Shown here: positions 44,360 through 52,852 of the stretch, piece after piece
Layout: the number at the start of each line of letters is the position of its first letter
How positions within the stretch are numbered: position 1 is the first letter of the stretch
Source: an uncultured bacterium
GTDB lineage: Bacteria > Myxococcota_A > Bradymonadia > UBA7976 > VGTA01
Assembly: GCA_943788935.1 (NCBI GenBank)
Contig: CALSSE010000011.1
Location: 248,001 to 312,000, forward strand
Direction: 5' to 3'
DNA length: 64,000 nucleotides
Position numbers and translations under genes: made by a program
The notes under the pieces: generated by a model
What the model saw: the letters and a program-made list of their open reading frames with translations, nothing else
What the model was told of the DNA's origin: nothing
The model's database searches: none

Positions 44360-45145
44360 TTAAGAGAGTTGGGGGCGCTGAAGTTTGCCTTTATCGAGAA
44401 TCAACAATGATTGGCATATATCATTAACATACTGTGTTTGATGGTCGGTGAGCAAGACTAATGCGCCCCAGGCTCTCGCTAGCCCAATAATATCCATCAT
44501 CATGGAGAGGCCTGCTTCATCAATCGCTGCGAAAGGCTCATCGAGGAGGATCACCTGAGGGCGCATCACTAGCAGTCGTGCCATCTCGGCTCGCCGCCTT
44601 TCTCCCCCACTGAGAGACATCACAGACTGTCTACTCTGTTGACTCAAGCCCACTTTGGCGAGAGCAAAAGAAATGGACTCTTTCATGCCCTCTGTGGAGT
44701 GATCAGTATTTGTCAGGTGATCTATTGAAGAAGATGTTGATTGAGACCACCTCTTCTTGGCCTCCAAGCCTATTTTTAAGTTCCATTCTACGCTCATGTG
44801 ACTGACCAATGAGTCTCCTTGAGTGAGGTAGCCTAGTCCACAGCGAACGCGTCTCCATTGTGGCAAGTGAGTCACTTCCCTCTTTGAGAGGTAGATTTGG
44901 CCTATTTGAGGGGTCAGCGCACCGCTGATCAATTTGAAGAGAGTTGTCTTGCCAGCTCCGTTGGCCCCGATAAGTCCATAGACTTGTCCTCGGGTTAACT
45001 TCAAAGAGCATGGGTGAATCCCGCGGGGAGGGTGTCCACTCATCGATGGGTAGAGGTAACTCACTCCTCGGAGTTCAAGGGCGCTCTCTGGGGTTTGGAG
45101 CGTAAGATAGGGAGAGTTTGGCTCTTTATTTTTCATGTTCAACAT
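44360..45145 (-). CDS. lptB: LptB, LPS-transport ABC ATPase
   Basis: LptB powers LPS extraction from the inner membrane with LptFG. The 261-residue protein has Walker A GANGAGKTT, the LptB-type Q-loop region CGLGYLTQGDSLVSHMSVEWNL, signature LSGGERRRAEMARLL, Walker B ILLDEPFAAID and the switch His in LTDHQ. A Ser/Thr-rich insertion of about 25 residues (WSQSTSSSIDHLTNTD) follows the coupling region and is not typical. It lies between lptA and rpoN, five bases after lptA, the standard order. The N-terminus is about 20 residues longer than in E. coli. Confidence 0.9.
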   Translation of the reverse strand: MLNMKNKEPNSPYLTLQTPESALELRGVSYLYPSMSGHPPRGIHPCSLKLTRGQVYGLIGANGAGKTTLFKLISGALTPQIGQIYLSKREVTHLPQWRRVRCGLGYLTQGDSLVSHMSVEWNLKIGLEAKKRWSQSTSSSIDHLTNTDHSTEGMKESISFALAKVGLSQQSRQSVMSLSGGERRRAEMARLLVMRPQVILLDEPFAAIDEAGLSMMMDIIGLARAWGALVLLTDHQTQYVNDICQSLLILDKGKLQRPQLS

Positions 45146-45150
45146 GATCG

Positions 45151-45714
45151 TTATCGACCGAATAGGCTGTGTATAGGGGAGGCTTCAGCAGAGAGATCTA
45201 AGCCTATCTTTAATTGTTGCACACGGAGCGTCTCTTCTTTGAGGCTAACCGATAGTGATCGACCGCCGATGCGATGACCACGCCAGCGGCCTCGTAACCG
45301 CCCACTCGCTCTCAAGTGCTTCTCTTGATGAGAATAATGAACCTTATTAGCGCTGATGGAGAGTTGCTTGTATTTGAGGGAGACCTCTCCTTGCGCCTTA
45401 ATACTTATAATCTTCAGACCCTTGAGCTCCTTTTCATGGGTGCTAGAATCGGTGCTTTCAGTAAACGGTGTTTCAGCAAAAATGACCACAGCCTCTGCGC
45501 ATTTGATGAACAGTTCGCCTTGCGAGAGAGAGACCTTACCGGTGAGAGTGAGGGTATGTTTACCCCAATCCCATGATGATTCAAGAGCGCTTATGTTGGC
45601 TATTGATCTGTCCAATAATCGATCTTGAGCGTCGCTGATGAGACAAGAAGAGAAAGTGGCAAAGAGGCTCGCGATCACAAACGAACTCGCGGTGAATAGT
45701 GTATGGGCCATCAT
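45151..45714 (-). CDS. lptA: LptA-like LPS-transport protein
   Basis: The 187-residue protein has an N-terminal signal segment (about 5-27) and one OstA/LptA beta-jellyroll: WDWGKHTLTLTGKVSLSQGELFIKCAEAVVIFAE, IISIKAQGEVSLKYKQLSISANKVHYSHQEKHLRASGRLRGRWRGHRIGGRSLSVSL. LptA bridges the periplasm and carries LPS to LptD. It is identified from the fold pattern and from its place five bases before lptB. It could instead be a fused LptC-like protein, but the signal looks cleavable (FSSCLISDAQD). It diverges from the FKBP gene. Confidence 0.75.
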   Translation of the reverse strand: MMAHTLFTASSFVIASLFATFSSCLISDAQDRLLDRSIANISALESSWDWGKHTLTLTGKVSLSQGELFIKCAEAVVIFAETPFTESTDSSTHEKELKGLKIISIKAQGEVSLKYKQLSISANKVHYSHQEKHLRASGRLRGRWRGHRIGGRSLSVSLKEETLRVQQLKIGLDLSAEASPIHSLFGR

Positions 45715-45783
45715 AACATAAACCTACTATCGTGGGTGATTCACTGAGTGATGCTCAATCTTTGTGATTGAAGACTAGCTTCG

Positions 45784-45812
45784 TTGCATTTTACGTATAT
45801 ATCATGTATCCC
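45784..45812 (+). promoter_or_regulatory. Candidate sigma70 promoter upstream of the FKBP gene
   Basis: TTGCAT (45784-45789) and TATCCC (45807-45812) are 17 bases apart in the divergent spacer between lptA and the FKBP gene. The -10 match is weak, and the leader would be about 110 bases. Confidence 0.3.
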
Positions 45813-45927
45813 AACTCAGTACCTCAATGATGAAGTACAGAGCTATATCATTGTAAGAGAGATGGTCTCGATTAACAGCCATCCTCTTAATACGTAAACT
45901 TTAACCAGTCGAAAGAGAATTCAATCG

Positions 45928-46815
45928 ATGCGTATACTTTTACTTTGCCTCTCTCTCTCTCTAATCGCTAACGGGGCGTTTGCTGAGACTCCTGCTCCCA
46001 AAACAGATGATGAAAAGGCCTTTTATGCCCTGGGTGTGATGCTCGGACAAAATATTGGTGTCTTTAACCTCTCTGAGAAAGAGCTCAGCTATGTGATTCT
46101 GGGTTTGCAAGAGAAAACCCGCGGAAAAGAGAACGCTGAGCTGAGCTCATTTCAAGAGAAGCTCCGCGGTATCGCTCAAGAGCGAATGAAAGTCCAAGCT
46201 GCTAAGTCTGAATCTATCGGTAAAGCATTTTTAGCGGGCGAGGGTAAGAAACCAGGCGCTACCACCACCAAGTCAGGCTTAGTATTTACGAGCACTAAGG
46301 CAGGCACTGGACCGACTCCTAAAGCGACTGATAAGGTCAAGGTACACTACCGTGGTACGCTCATTGATGGGACAGAGTTTGACAGCTCATTCAAACGAAA
46401 CAAGCCCGCTGAGTTCCCTCTCAATCGAGTGATCCCTTGCTGGACCGAGGGTGTACAGAAGATGAAGGTCGGCGGTAAAGCTCGACTCGTATGCCCAGCA
46501 AACATCGCTTATGGTGAGCGAGGGACTCCTGGTATTCCCCCCAACTCAACTCTTGTCTTTGAGGTTGAGTTGATTGAGATCATGGCGGCGCCGGCAGTTA
46601 AGGCACCCGCTCCTAAACTCAACATTAAGCCAAGCATCAAGCCTGCAACTCCAGCGGCGAAGACAGCAGCGCCAGCAGCAAAGCCTGCTCCAGCGCCAGC
46701 AGCAAAGCCTGCTCCAGCGCCAGCAGCAAAGCCTGCTCCAGCGCCAGCAGCAAAGCCTGCTCCAGCGCCAGCAGCAAAGCCTGCTCCAGCGCCAGCAGCA
46801 CCGGTTAAGAAATAA
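45928..46815 (+). CDS. FKBP-type peptidyl-prolyl isomerase with Ala-Pro-Lys tail
   Basis: The 295-residue protein has a signal peptide (residues 1-20, cut after AFA), a helical dimerisation domain of the Mip/FkpA type (about 25-105, [15 protein letters not shown]), and an FKBP domain (about 120-217: [69 protein letters not shown]). It should speed proline isomerisation of periplasmic or outer-membrane proteins. The C-terminal 80 residues are a low-complexity tail built of AAKPAPAP units, absent from typical FkpA, perhaps a wall-contact or spacing arm. Confidence 0.93.
   Translation: MRILLLCLSLSLIANGAFAETPAPKTDDEKAFYALGVMLGQNIGVFNLSEKELSYVILGLQEKTRGKENAELSSFQEKLRGIAQERMKVQAAKSESIGKAFLAGEGKKPGATTTKSGLVFTSTKAGTGPTPKATDKVKVHYRGTLIDGTEFDSSFKRNKPAEFPLNRVIPCWTEGVQKMKVGGKARLVCPANIAYGERGTPGIPPNSTLVFEVELIEIMAAPAVKAPAPKLNIKPSIKPATPAAKTAAPAAKPAPAPAAKPAPAPAAKPAPAPAAKPAPAPAAKPAPAPAAPVKK
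46675..46800. repeat. 24-bp coding repeat, 5.25 units (AAKPAPAP tail)
   Basis: Five identical 24-bp units (first unit 46675-46698) plus a 6-bp remainder encode the AAKPAPAP tail of the FKBP isomerase. The DNA copies are identical, so this is a recent or actively homogenised expansion. Confidence 0.95.
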
Positions 46816-46873
46816 TTTAGAATATGATCCACTCGCCCTCTGAGAGGGGGCCTTAAAGAGATGCTCACTCAAG

Positions 46874-49087
46874 ATGACAGACCAAGGACGCTTATACCGA
46901 TCATCATTATCGACTAGGATATCGCAGACCATCGTTGTGAGCATATTTACTTTGTCGTTAATTGAGTTGATTAACCTATGGGCGGTGAGCAGCGTGTCTC
47001 GTTCACCACAAGCTCAACAGCTTATAATTCTATACGGCACATCACTGATTCTCTGTGTTGGCTTGAGCTTGGCGTTGGTCGTTCAATGGATATTGAGATT
47101 AGCAGAGTGGGGAAGCGCAGGACTCTCGCAGAAGACAGACCAGGATTGGTCGTCGATAAGCGCGCTTCCGGTAGCGATTGTCTCGCTGAGTATATTCGTC
47201 GGTTTATCACTCTCTGTCTATAAAGGCTCTGATCCAATCAATCAGAACTATAGTGGCTATTTTTGGCTCTTACCAAGTGGAGCAATCTCAGCCTACATTT
47301 GGTCACTCACCAAGAGGGGGATGCAAAAGTTTGATGCTCACTTTGGTGGGCCTTGGAGCCCCTTGCTGAGCGCCGGTCTCTGTGTGTTGACACTTTTACT
47401 GATGTATCACTTTGTCTCTGAGCCATTGAAACAGGTCATCACAGCATGGCCTCTACTCGCTCTAATCCTCGGACCAGTGTTTGTGTTTATTGGCTTAGGG
47501 ATTAGTCTCTTAACGCCTGATTTTAAGCAGTTTGATCGTCTTTTTCAGAGGATCCATTGGAGCGTACTTATCTTGTCAATCGTCTCCTTGGCTGATCTCA
47601 GCGAGTATATGGGGCGATACGAGTCGGTTAAAGAGACTCTGTTAGAGCAATCTTACATGAGCGCTTCTATTATCAAGGTGATTCAGCCCTTCTTTGATGA
47701 AGATGGTGATGGTGTCGCCGGTAAATTGGGAGGCGTTGATTGTGATGATCAGAATCCCAATGTGTATCCGGGAGCGAAGGAGATTCCCCTAAATGGGATT
47801 GATGAAGATTGCTTTGGTGGAGATTACTTGCCCCCTCAGCGTAAGATTCAAACCCCAATCTACACGAGTAAGCTAGTCGCGGGTGGTACCGTGAGTCGAC
47901 CTAACATTATCTTAATTACTGTGGATACCTTACGAGCAGATCACCTCAAATTTGTTAATCCCAAATATCCACGGAAGACGTCTCCTTTTCTCGATAGCCT
48001 CTCAACTAAGGGGCTCAATTTTAAGTGGGCATTTTCAACAGGAGCGCAGACCCGCACCTCTATGCCTGCAGTCTTTATCGGTCGTTATTACTCTGAAGTC
48101 TCGAGGTCGACCGGCGATTGGGCGGAGATCTATCCAGATAACCTCACTCTCGCAGAACGCTTAAGAGCGTCAGGTTATAAGACGGTTGGGGTCCCTGCTC
48201 ACAACTATTTCAACCCTAGCTACGGCTTGAGCCAAGGCTTTGAGGAGTGGAACTTTGATGTCGTCAGTCGATTCCGACAAGATCAACAAGGAGAAGGGAA
48301 GGGGACCTCTTACCATATAACCGGTGGAGCGGTCACCGATACAGCGATCAAGTGGTTAGACGAACAGGGGACTCAGAGCTCTAGCAAGCCATTCTTTTTG
48401 TGGCTTCACTACTTTGATCCTCATCATATTTATCGTGATCATCCCAATATTGACTTTAGAACTCGAAGAGACCAAGCGCTTAAGCCTATCGATCTATATG
48501 ATGAGGAGATTCGTTATACTGATCAGCAGATCGAGCGCTTCTTTGAGGTCTTTGAGCTCTCTAAGTTCTCTAAGAGCACTTATGTAGTCATTCATAGTGA
48601 TCATGGAGAGGGCTTTGGTGAGCATGGATATCAGTATCATGGTCAGAATCTCTTCAATGACCAAGTTCATGTCCCGTTACTTGTCTTCGGCCCTCAACTC
48701 CCGAGTCAAGTTGTTCAGACACCGGTCTCTCTAATCGATGTGATGCCGACACTTCTAGAGCTCGCTCAGGTCTCGGCGCTCCCTCCCAAACCTAGAGGGA
48801 GCTCTCTCTTAAAGTTCGCTTATCAACCTAACGCTGACCATCATCCGGTCATGATAGAGATGCTCAAAGATAGTACTCACTCGTCTCGTCGATCAATCGT
48901 CGATTGGCCTTGGAAACTTCACTACAGTAGAGATTACAATCGCTTTATGTTTTTTAATCTGCGGAAAGATCCCTTTGAGACCGTTGATATGGCCAGTGAT
49001 CGCTCTCCTGCTTTCCAGAGAGTTCGTCGTCGCTTGATGCGCTTCCTCAGTGAAGAGACAACACCTCTCAAACCGAGGAATCGTTAG
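46874..49087 (+). CDS. Membrane sulfatase/phosphotransferase with metal-binding insert
   Basis: The 737-residue protein starts with six or seven transmembrane helices (to about residue 255). A short Asp-rich motif follows (about 275-315: DEDGDGVAGKLGGVDCDDQNPNVYPGAKEIPLNGIDEDC) of the MopE/thrombospondin-type metal-binding kind. The C-terminal enzyme belongs to the alkaline-phosphatase superfamily (about 340-700): NIILITVDTLRADHL, TRTSMPAVFIGRY, HSDHGEGFGEHG. The nucleophile position is Ser/Thr rather than Cys, and the CxPxR sulfatase motif is incomplete, so it may transfer or remove phosphate-type groups on envelope glycolipids like LTA synthase or EptA relatives. The GT-C gene follows after two bases. 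Confidence 0.75.
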   Translation: MTDQGRLYRSSLSTRISQTIVVSIFTLSLIELINLWAVSSVSRSPQAQQLIILYGTSLILCVGLSLALVVQWILRLAEWGSAGLSQKTDQDWSSISALPVAIVSLSIFVGLSLSVYKGSDPINQNYSGYFWLLPSGAISAYIWSLTKRGMQKFDAHFGGPWSPLLSAGLCVLTLLLMYHFVSEPLKQVITAWPLLALILGPVFVFIGLGISLLTPDFKQFDRLFQRIHWSVLILSIVSLADLSEYMGRYESVKETLLEQSYMSASIIKVIQPFFDEDGDGVAGKLGGVDCDDQNPNVYPGAKEIPLNGIDEDCFGGDYLPPQRKIQTPIYTSKLVAGGTVSRPNIILITVDTLRADHLKFVNPKYPRKTSPFLDSLSTKGLNFKWAFSTGAQTRTSMPAVFIGRYYSEVSRSTGDWAEIYPDNLTLAERLRASGYKTVGVPAHNYFNPSYGLSQGFEEWNFDVVSRFRQDQQGEGKGTSYHITGGAVTDTAIKWLDEQGTQSSSKPFFLWLHYFDPHHIYRDHPNIDFRTRRDQALKPIDLYDEEIRYTDQQIERFFEVFELSKFSKSTYVVIHSDHGEGFGEHGYQYHGQNLFNDQVHVPLLVFGPQLPSQVVQTPVSLIDVMPTLLELAQVSALPPKPRGSSLLKFAYQPNADHHPVMIEMLKDSTHSSRRSIVDWPWKLHYSRDYNRFMFFNLRKDPFETVDMASDRSPAFQRVRRRLMRFLSEETTPLKPRNR

Positions 49088-49089
49088 GC

Positions 49090-51351
49090 TTGAAGTCGAC
49101 AATAGAGGGGCGAGAGGCGAGCAGCTCCCTTTACTCATCACTGAGCGCTGAGCGTATGATAAAGTGGTTGGTAATCGCCGGATCACTCGCCTATCTCTTT
49201 AGTATGCTCTGGATCGCTTGGGGTCGATACTCTACTCCATTCGAGCTAGAGTGGATGGAAGGGGGTATGCTCGCTCACGCGATTCGTCTGAGAGAGGGCT
49301 TACCGATTTATGCCCCACCATCGCTAGATTTTGTCCCTTTCTTCTATACACCGGGTTATCCAGCTCTTTTATATGGTCTAGATCAGATTGGTTTCCCCCT
49401 CTCCTTTGGAGCGGCACGGACGGTGTCGGTCCTCTCAACAATCGGTACATTGTGCTTAATCTATTATACGGTGGTTCGAGAGACCGGTAAGGCGGCTTTT
49501 GGCTTAATCGGCATAGGCCTATACGCTGCATTGTTTCGGACATGCGGGGCATTTTACGATTTAGCTAGACCTGACTCATTGATGATCTTCCTCATCTCAA
49601 GCGCAGTTATCATTACCTATTATGGTCGACATGTTAGCGCGGTCATAGGCGCCGCTATTTTGATCAGCGCTGCTTTTTTTACCAAGCAAACCTCAGCGGT
49701 GTTTTTCCCAGTGATGGCGGGGTGGATCTGGTGGTCACAGCGACGTTTGGGGCTTATTTATATCACTTTTACCTTCGCTTTATGTAGCGTCGGTGTGTGG
49801 TGGATGGATGTAAGAACTGACGGTTCATTTTGGAGCTACATCTTTGAGGGACATCAAGGACATGTCTTTTACTGGAAAAATATCCTCCTTAAATATTGGA
49901 GAGACCTCCTCTTTTTAGCCCCCCTTACACTCCTCTTGCCGTTGTTATGGTTTAGCCGAATCTCTCCTCTTAAGATCCTACCTTGGTGTTTGGCGTTACA
50001 TTGGTTAGTCGCCTTTGGTCAGCGGGTATTGACGCTAGATTATCGACCTCATATGTATTATCGAGAGCTCTTCTACGAAGAGCCGCGATGGTTGATCGTG
50101 ATCCCTCCCTTATTGATCGTGGCTGTCTTGGTCAGCTCAAGGCAATGGGGCAAGCCGGTTAGATCAGGTCATCAGAGCTTTTATTGGTTATGGATATATA
50201 TCGCAGGAGCGGGAGCGAGCGCGCTTAATCATAGCACTCAATGGGCCTATTCAAATAGCTTCATGCTTATCGGCTTTGCCTTCTCTCTCTCCGCTCCAAT
50301 GATGCTTAAGGATCTCGTCAGTGATCACTCGCAGCGATCTAGGGTTTGGGTGTGGTCTCTTCTAGTCATTCAGCTTATCGCTTGGGCTTATGCACCTCGT
50401 CGCCAGCTACCGCAAGAGCGAGACCATAAGGCCTGGGCTTCGCTAAAGACTCGCTTAGAGAACTATAAAGCGCCTATATTTTTTCCCGGGCATCCAACTT
50501 ATAATGCGCTCGATCGCCAGCTAGAGGGTCTCTTATCCGTCCATACTCACCAGATGGGGATCAGTGATGTTGCTTATCGGGGTGGGGTCAGTGACTTGCG
50601 GCGACGACTCTCTCCAAGAGCAGGAGAAGAGCGAACATGGTCAGCAGTGGTGACTCATGAACGAACTCAGATCCCTTCTCTCGAAGCGGGATATTATGAA
50701 GCGAATCAGTGGCGATACCTACATCGAGACAGCTTACGAGCGAAGACAGGGTTCTTGACTCGTCCTCAATCTCTCTGGCTCCCTCGACGACGCTCTGTTT
50801 TGCCTCGCGTTATGTCATTTCAAGGGCGAAGAGTGAGCTTAAACTTTGAAGTCTCCCCAAGCGCGAGTGGTGAAGAAGCACCGTTGGCGTGGAGTTCTTA
50901 TGGCTGGGAGGCCACTGGAGAGGCTTTCGGAGAGGGGCCCTCATGTCTGAACTCATGGCGGGGAGAGGGTCGCTGTGGGGCTTCGACCGCACAAACAGTT
51001 AAAGGATCGACAGGGACGCTGAGAGCTCAGGTCATGATGAAGACTTATCAACATCTCTCATTGCTCATTAAGGGAGAGCTCCAAGAGAAGCGGAGAGGCC
51101 AAAGATCTCATAATAGGCCATCATCGGGTCGCTCCAAGTTAGAGGTGAGACTCATAGATGAACATGGAGTCATACTGAGCCGATATCGAGTTCGGACTGA
51201 TCATCGGTGGAGGAGAGCTCTCTTAACGCTTTCCCCTATGAAGCCCCCACAAGACACGATACAGACTATTACTGTAGAGCTTATCGATCAAGATCGTCGA
51301 GCGACGCTGAGGGTAGATGATCTTAAAATAGACTATCCTCTCGATAGATAA
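49090..51351 (+). CDS. GT-C type membrane glycosyltransferase (GT39-like)
   Basis: The 753-residue protein has about ten hydrophobic helices. An acidic motif lies in the first external loop (FELEWMEGGML), followed by FYDLARPDSL and FFTKQTSAVFFP, the pattern of GT-C enzymes such as ArnT/PMT relatives that use polyprenyl-phosphate sugars. The last roughly 190 residues are soluble and unrecognised (beta-rich, ending in LRVDDLKIDYP). The TTG at 49090 lies two bases after the sulfatase-like gene; an ATG at 49156 (MIKWLVIAG) is an equally plausible start. The pair probably decorates an envelope polymer. A 16-bp tandem repeat begins seven bases after the stop. Confidence 0.7.
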   Translation: MKSTIEGREASSSLYSSLSAERMIKWLVIAGSLAYLFSMLWIAWGRYSTPFELEWMEGGMLAHAIRLREGLPIYAPPSLDFVPFFYTPGYPALLYGLDQIGFPLSFGAARTVSVLSTIGTLCLIYYTVVRETGKAAFGLIGIGLYAALFRTCGAFYDLARPDSLMIFLISSAVIITYYGRHVSAVIGAAILISAAFFTKQTSAVFFPVMAGWIWWSQRRLGLIYITFTFALCSVGVWWMDVRTDGSFWSYIFEGHQGHVFYWKNILLKYWRDLLFLAPLTLLLPLLWFSRISPLKILPWCLALHWLVAFGQRVLTLDYRPHMYYRELFYEEPRWLIVIPPLLIVAVLVSSRQWGKPVRSGHQSFYWLWIYIAGAGASALNHSTQWAYSNSFMLIGFAFSLSAPMMLKDLVSDHSQRSRVWVWSLLVIQLIAWAYAPRRQLPQERDHKAWASLKTRLENYKAPIFFPGHPTYNALDRQLEGLLSVHTHQMGISDVAYRGGVSDLRRRLSPRAGEERTWSAVVTHERTQIPSLEAGYYEANQWRYLHRDSLRAKTGFLTRPQSLWLPRRRSVLPRVMSFQGRRVSLNFEVSPSASGEEAPLAWSSYGWEATGEAFGEGPSCLNSWRGEGRCGASTAQTVKGSTGTLRAQVMMKTYQHLSLLIKGELQEKRRGQRSHNRPSSGRSKLEVRLIDEHGVILSRYRVRTDHRWRRALLTLSPMKPPQDTIQTITVELIDQDRRATLRVDDLKIDYPLDR

Positions 51352-51358
51352 GTGAGGG

Positions 51359-51402
51359 GCTGATTCATCTATGCGCTGATTCATCTATGCGCTGATTCAT
51401 CT
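51359..51402. repeat. 16-bp tandem repeat after the GT-C stop codon
   Basis: GCTGATTCATCTATGC is repeated at 51359-51374 and 51375-51390, with a 12-base partial copy at 51391-51402. It starts seven bases after the stop codon. Confidence 0.9.
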
Positions 51403-51441
51403 GATTCACGTACCTCTCTCAACGATATAAAACACAAAAAC

Positions 51442-51477
51442 GAAGAGAGGCTCACCGTGTGTGGTGAGCCTCTCTTC
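51442..51477. terminator. Bidirectional intrinsic terminator
   Basis: A perfect 15-bp stem (GAAGAGAGGCTCACC / GGTGAGCCTCTCTTC) with a GTGTGT loop lies between convergent genes. On the minus strand it is followed by GTTTTTGTGTTTTA, a good T-tract that ends the lipoprotein transcript. On the plus strand the tail is TCTTATAG, weaker. Confidence 0.88.
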
Positions 51478-51533
51478 TCTTATAGTCACTATTGGCGGGC
51501 TTCTAGCGAAGCGCGCTGAGGAAGAGTAGAGTC

Positions 51534-52688
51534 TTACTCTTCTGAAGCGATACCATTGATGCTCACGCTATCCATCTCGAGGAGGATGCAGACGCTGATC
51601 GCGTTACAGTCTGGAGAGTCACCAGAACAAGCGCTGACGCTTCCATCAGCAGCGACAGCTGAGTCGAAGCCGCCAATTAATGGAACGAGTAGAGCGAGGT
51701 CTTGGTTCGCGTCACCAGAGAGGAAGCCGCTGACAGTTCCGCAGAGATCAGGAGGGGTATCTCCTGCACAGACGGTGTTGATTCCATCGATCAACTCTAT
51801 GATAGCATCTTTGGTGAGGTAGCCTCCGAGGACGCCTTCGGTCATATTAAAGCCTACATCGTCGGTGCTCACAAAGCCGCTGACCTCAGTCTGAGAGAGG
51901 CGGAGGCTGAGTGGGAAGTTCTCTACGAGGGGTAGGTCGACAATGAAGTCAGACTTGGGTGTGAGGTATAGACCATCAGTGACCATGGTGTTCTCGAAGT
52001 AGATGATCGGATCTCCACTCTCAGTGAAAGAGACAGGATCGATCATGAACTCAGTCTCAGTCTCTTGTACACCGGTGTAGAAGTTAGCGGTGAGTGATCC
52101 CGCGTCATTACCGGTCGAGCCTTCAGTCCATCCTGCGAGGTGGTTAAGAAGAACGAGCTGAATCTCACCGTTCTCATCAGGTCGAACAAAAGAATTAGTA
52201 TCAACATCTCCTGCGAGCGCTAGAAGGCCGCTGAGGCCTGTACCGTTTTTCTCGCTAGCGAGTCGGCAACCGCTCGCAGTCGCCGAAGCAGGGTCTGTCG
52301 GTAGATTGAGAGCGCTGAGACGAGCGCTAGGGCAGTAGTCGCCGGAGCAAGTAGTGGGATCGGTATCTCCAGGGCCAACACGCTCTTCAACCATCTCAGT
52401 ACCAGCGTCGGTACCAGCGTCGGTACCAGCGTCAGTGCCTGCCTCGGTACCAGCGTCGGTACCAGCGTCGGTACCAGCGTCGGTACCAGCGTCAGTTCCC
52501 GCCTCGGTACCAGCGTCGGTACCAGCGTCGGTGCCCGCCTCGGCGCCTGCTTCAGTTCCAGCGAGCATCGTGCCGGCTACTTCAGCGCCAGCCTCATTAG
52601 TAACGACCTCGTCGGTGTCATCGCAAGCGACTCCAAAGGTCATAGCGACCACGATGAGGAGTGAATATAGAGTATGAGTTTTCGTCAT
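51534..52688 (-). CDS. Lipoprotein with AGTD/AGTE repeat linker
   Basis: The start is the ATG at 52688 (384 residues) because AAGGAG lies eight bases upstream; the frame continues upstream without one. The signal peptide ends in a lipobox (MTFGVACDD). An acidic linker of AGTD and AGTE units spans about residues 45-105. The remaining 270 residues are a beta-rich domain with several Cys (TCSGDYCPS, ASGCRLAS, NTVCAGDTPPDLCGTVSG, SACSGDSPDCNAISVCILLEM) that I do not recognise. Similar lipoproteins with TDAG linkers are typical of Bradymonadia-like genomes. An intrinsic terminator follows. Confidence 0.72.
   Translation of the reverse strand: MTKTHTLYSLLIVVAMTFGVACDDTDEVVTNEAGAEVAGTMLAGTEAGAEAGTDAGTDAGTEAGTDAGTDAGTDAGTDAGTEAGTDAGTDAGTDAGTEMVEERVGPGDTDPTTCSGDYCPSARLSALNLPTDPASATASGCRLASEKNGTGLSGLLALAGDVDTNSFVRPDENGEIQLVLLNHLAGWTEGSTGNDAGSLTANFYTGVQETETEFMIDPVSFTESGDPIIYFENTMVTDGLYLTPKSDFIVDLPLVENFPLSLRLSQTEVSGFVSTDDVGFNMTEGVLGGYLTKDAIIELIDGINTVCAGDTPPDLCGTVSGFLSGDANQDLALLVPLIGGFDSAVAADGSVSACSGDSPDCNAISVCILLEMDSVSINGIASEE
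52395..52566. repeat. 12-bp coding repeat (AGTD/AGTE linker)
   Basis: About fourteen 12-bp units (GGTACCAGCGTC and variants on the plus strand) encode the Ala-Gly-Thr-Asp/Glu spacer behind the lipidated Cys. The higher-order order of TD and TE units recurs, suggesting that blocks of several units were also duplicated. Confidence 0.92.
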
Positions 52689-52852
52689 AGAGATTCTCCT
52701 TTGATAGATGTTTATCTGCAGGGCAGAAATGTAAAATGGTAATTCCAAACCTGGCCAAGGTTATTGATCTCTGAAGATAGACGCAAGAGGCAGGTTAAGA
52801 ATTAAGCTATTTTTTGGGTTTTAAGCCAACTCGCTCAGGCCCGTTCAGTGTG

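Noticed and set aside
46546..46944. Trp/Cys/Arg-repeat open frame opposite the FKBP tail
   Set aside because: It is the antisense reading of the 24-bp AAKPAPAP repeat; the low-complexity composition is a by-product.
52354..52677. Val-Pro-Ala-Ser repeat open frame opposite the AGTD lipoprotein
   Set aside because: Antisense shadow of the 12-bp coding repeat, with no ribosome site.
52689..52852. Sigma54 promoter (TGGCAC-N5-TTGC) upstream of the AGTD lipoprotein
   Set aside because: TGGC and TGC fragments are present but not with the required spacing.
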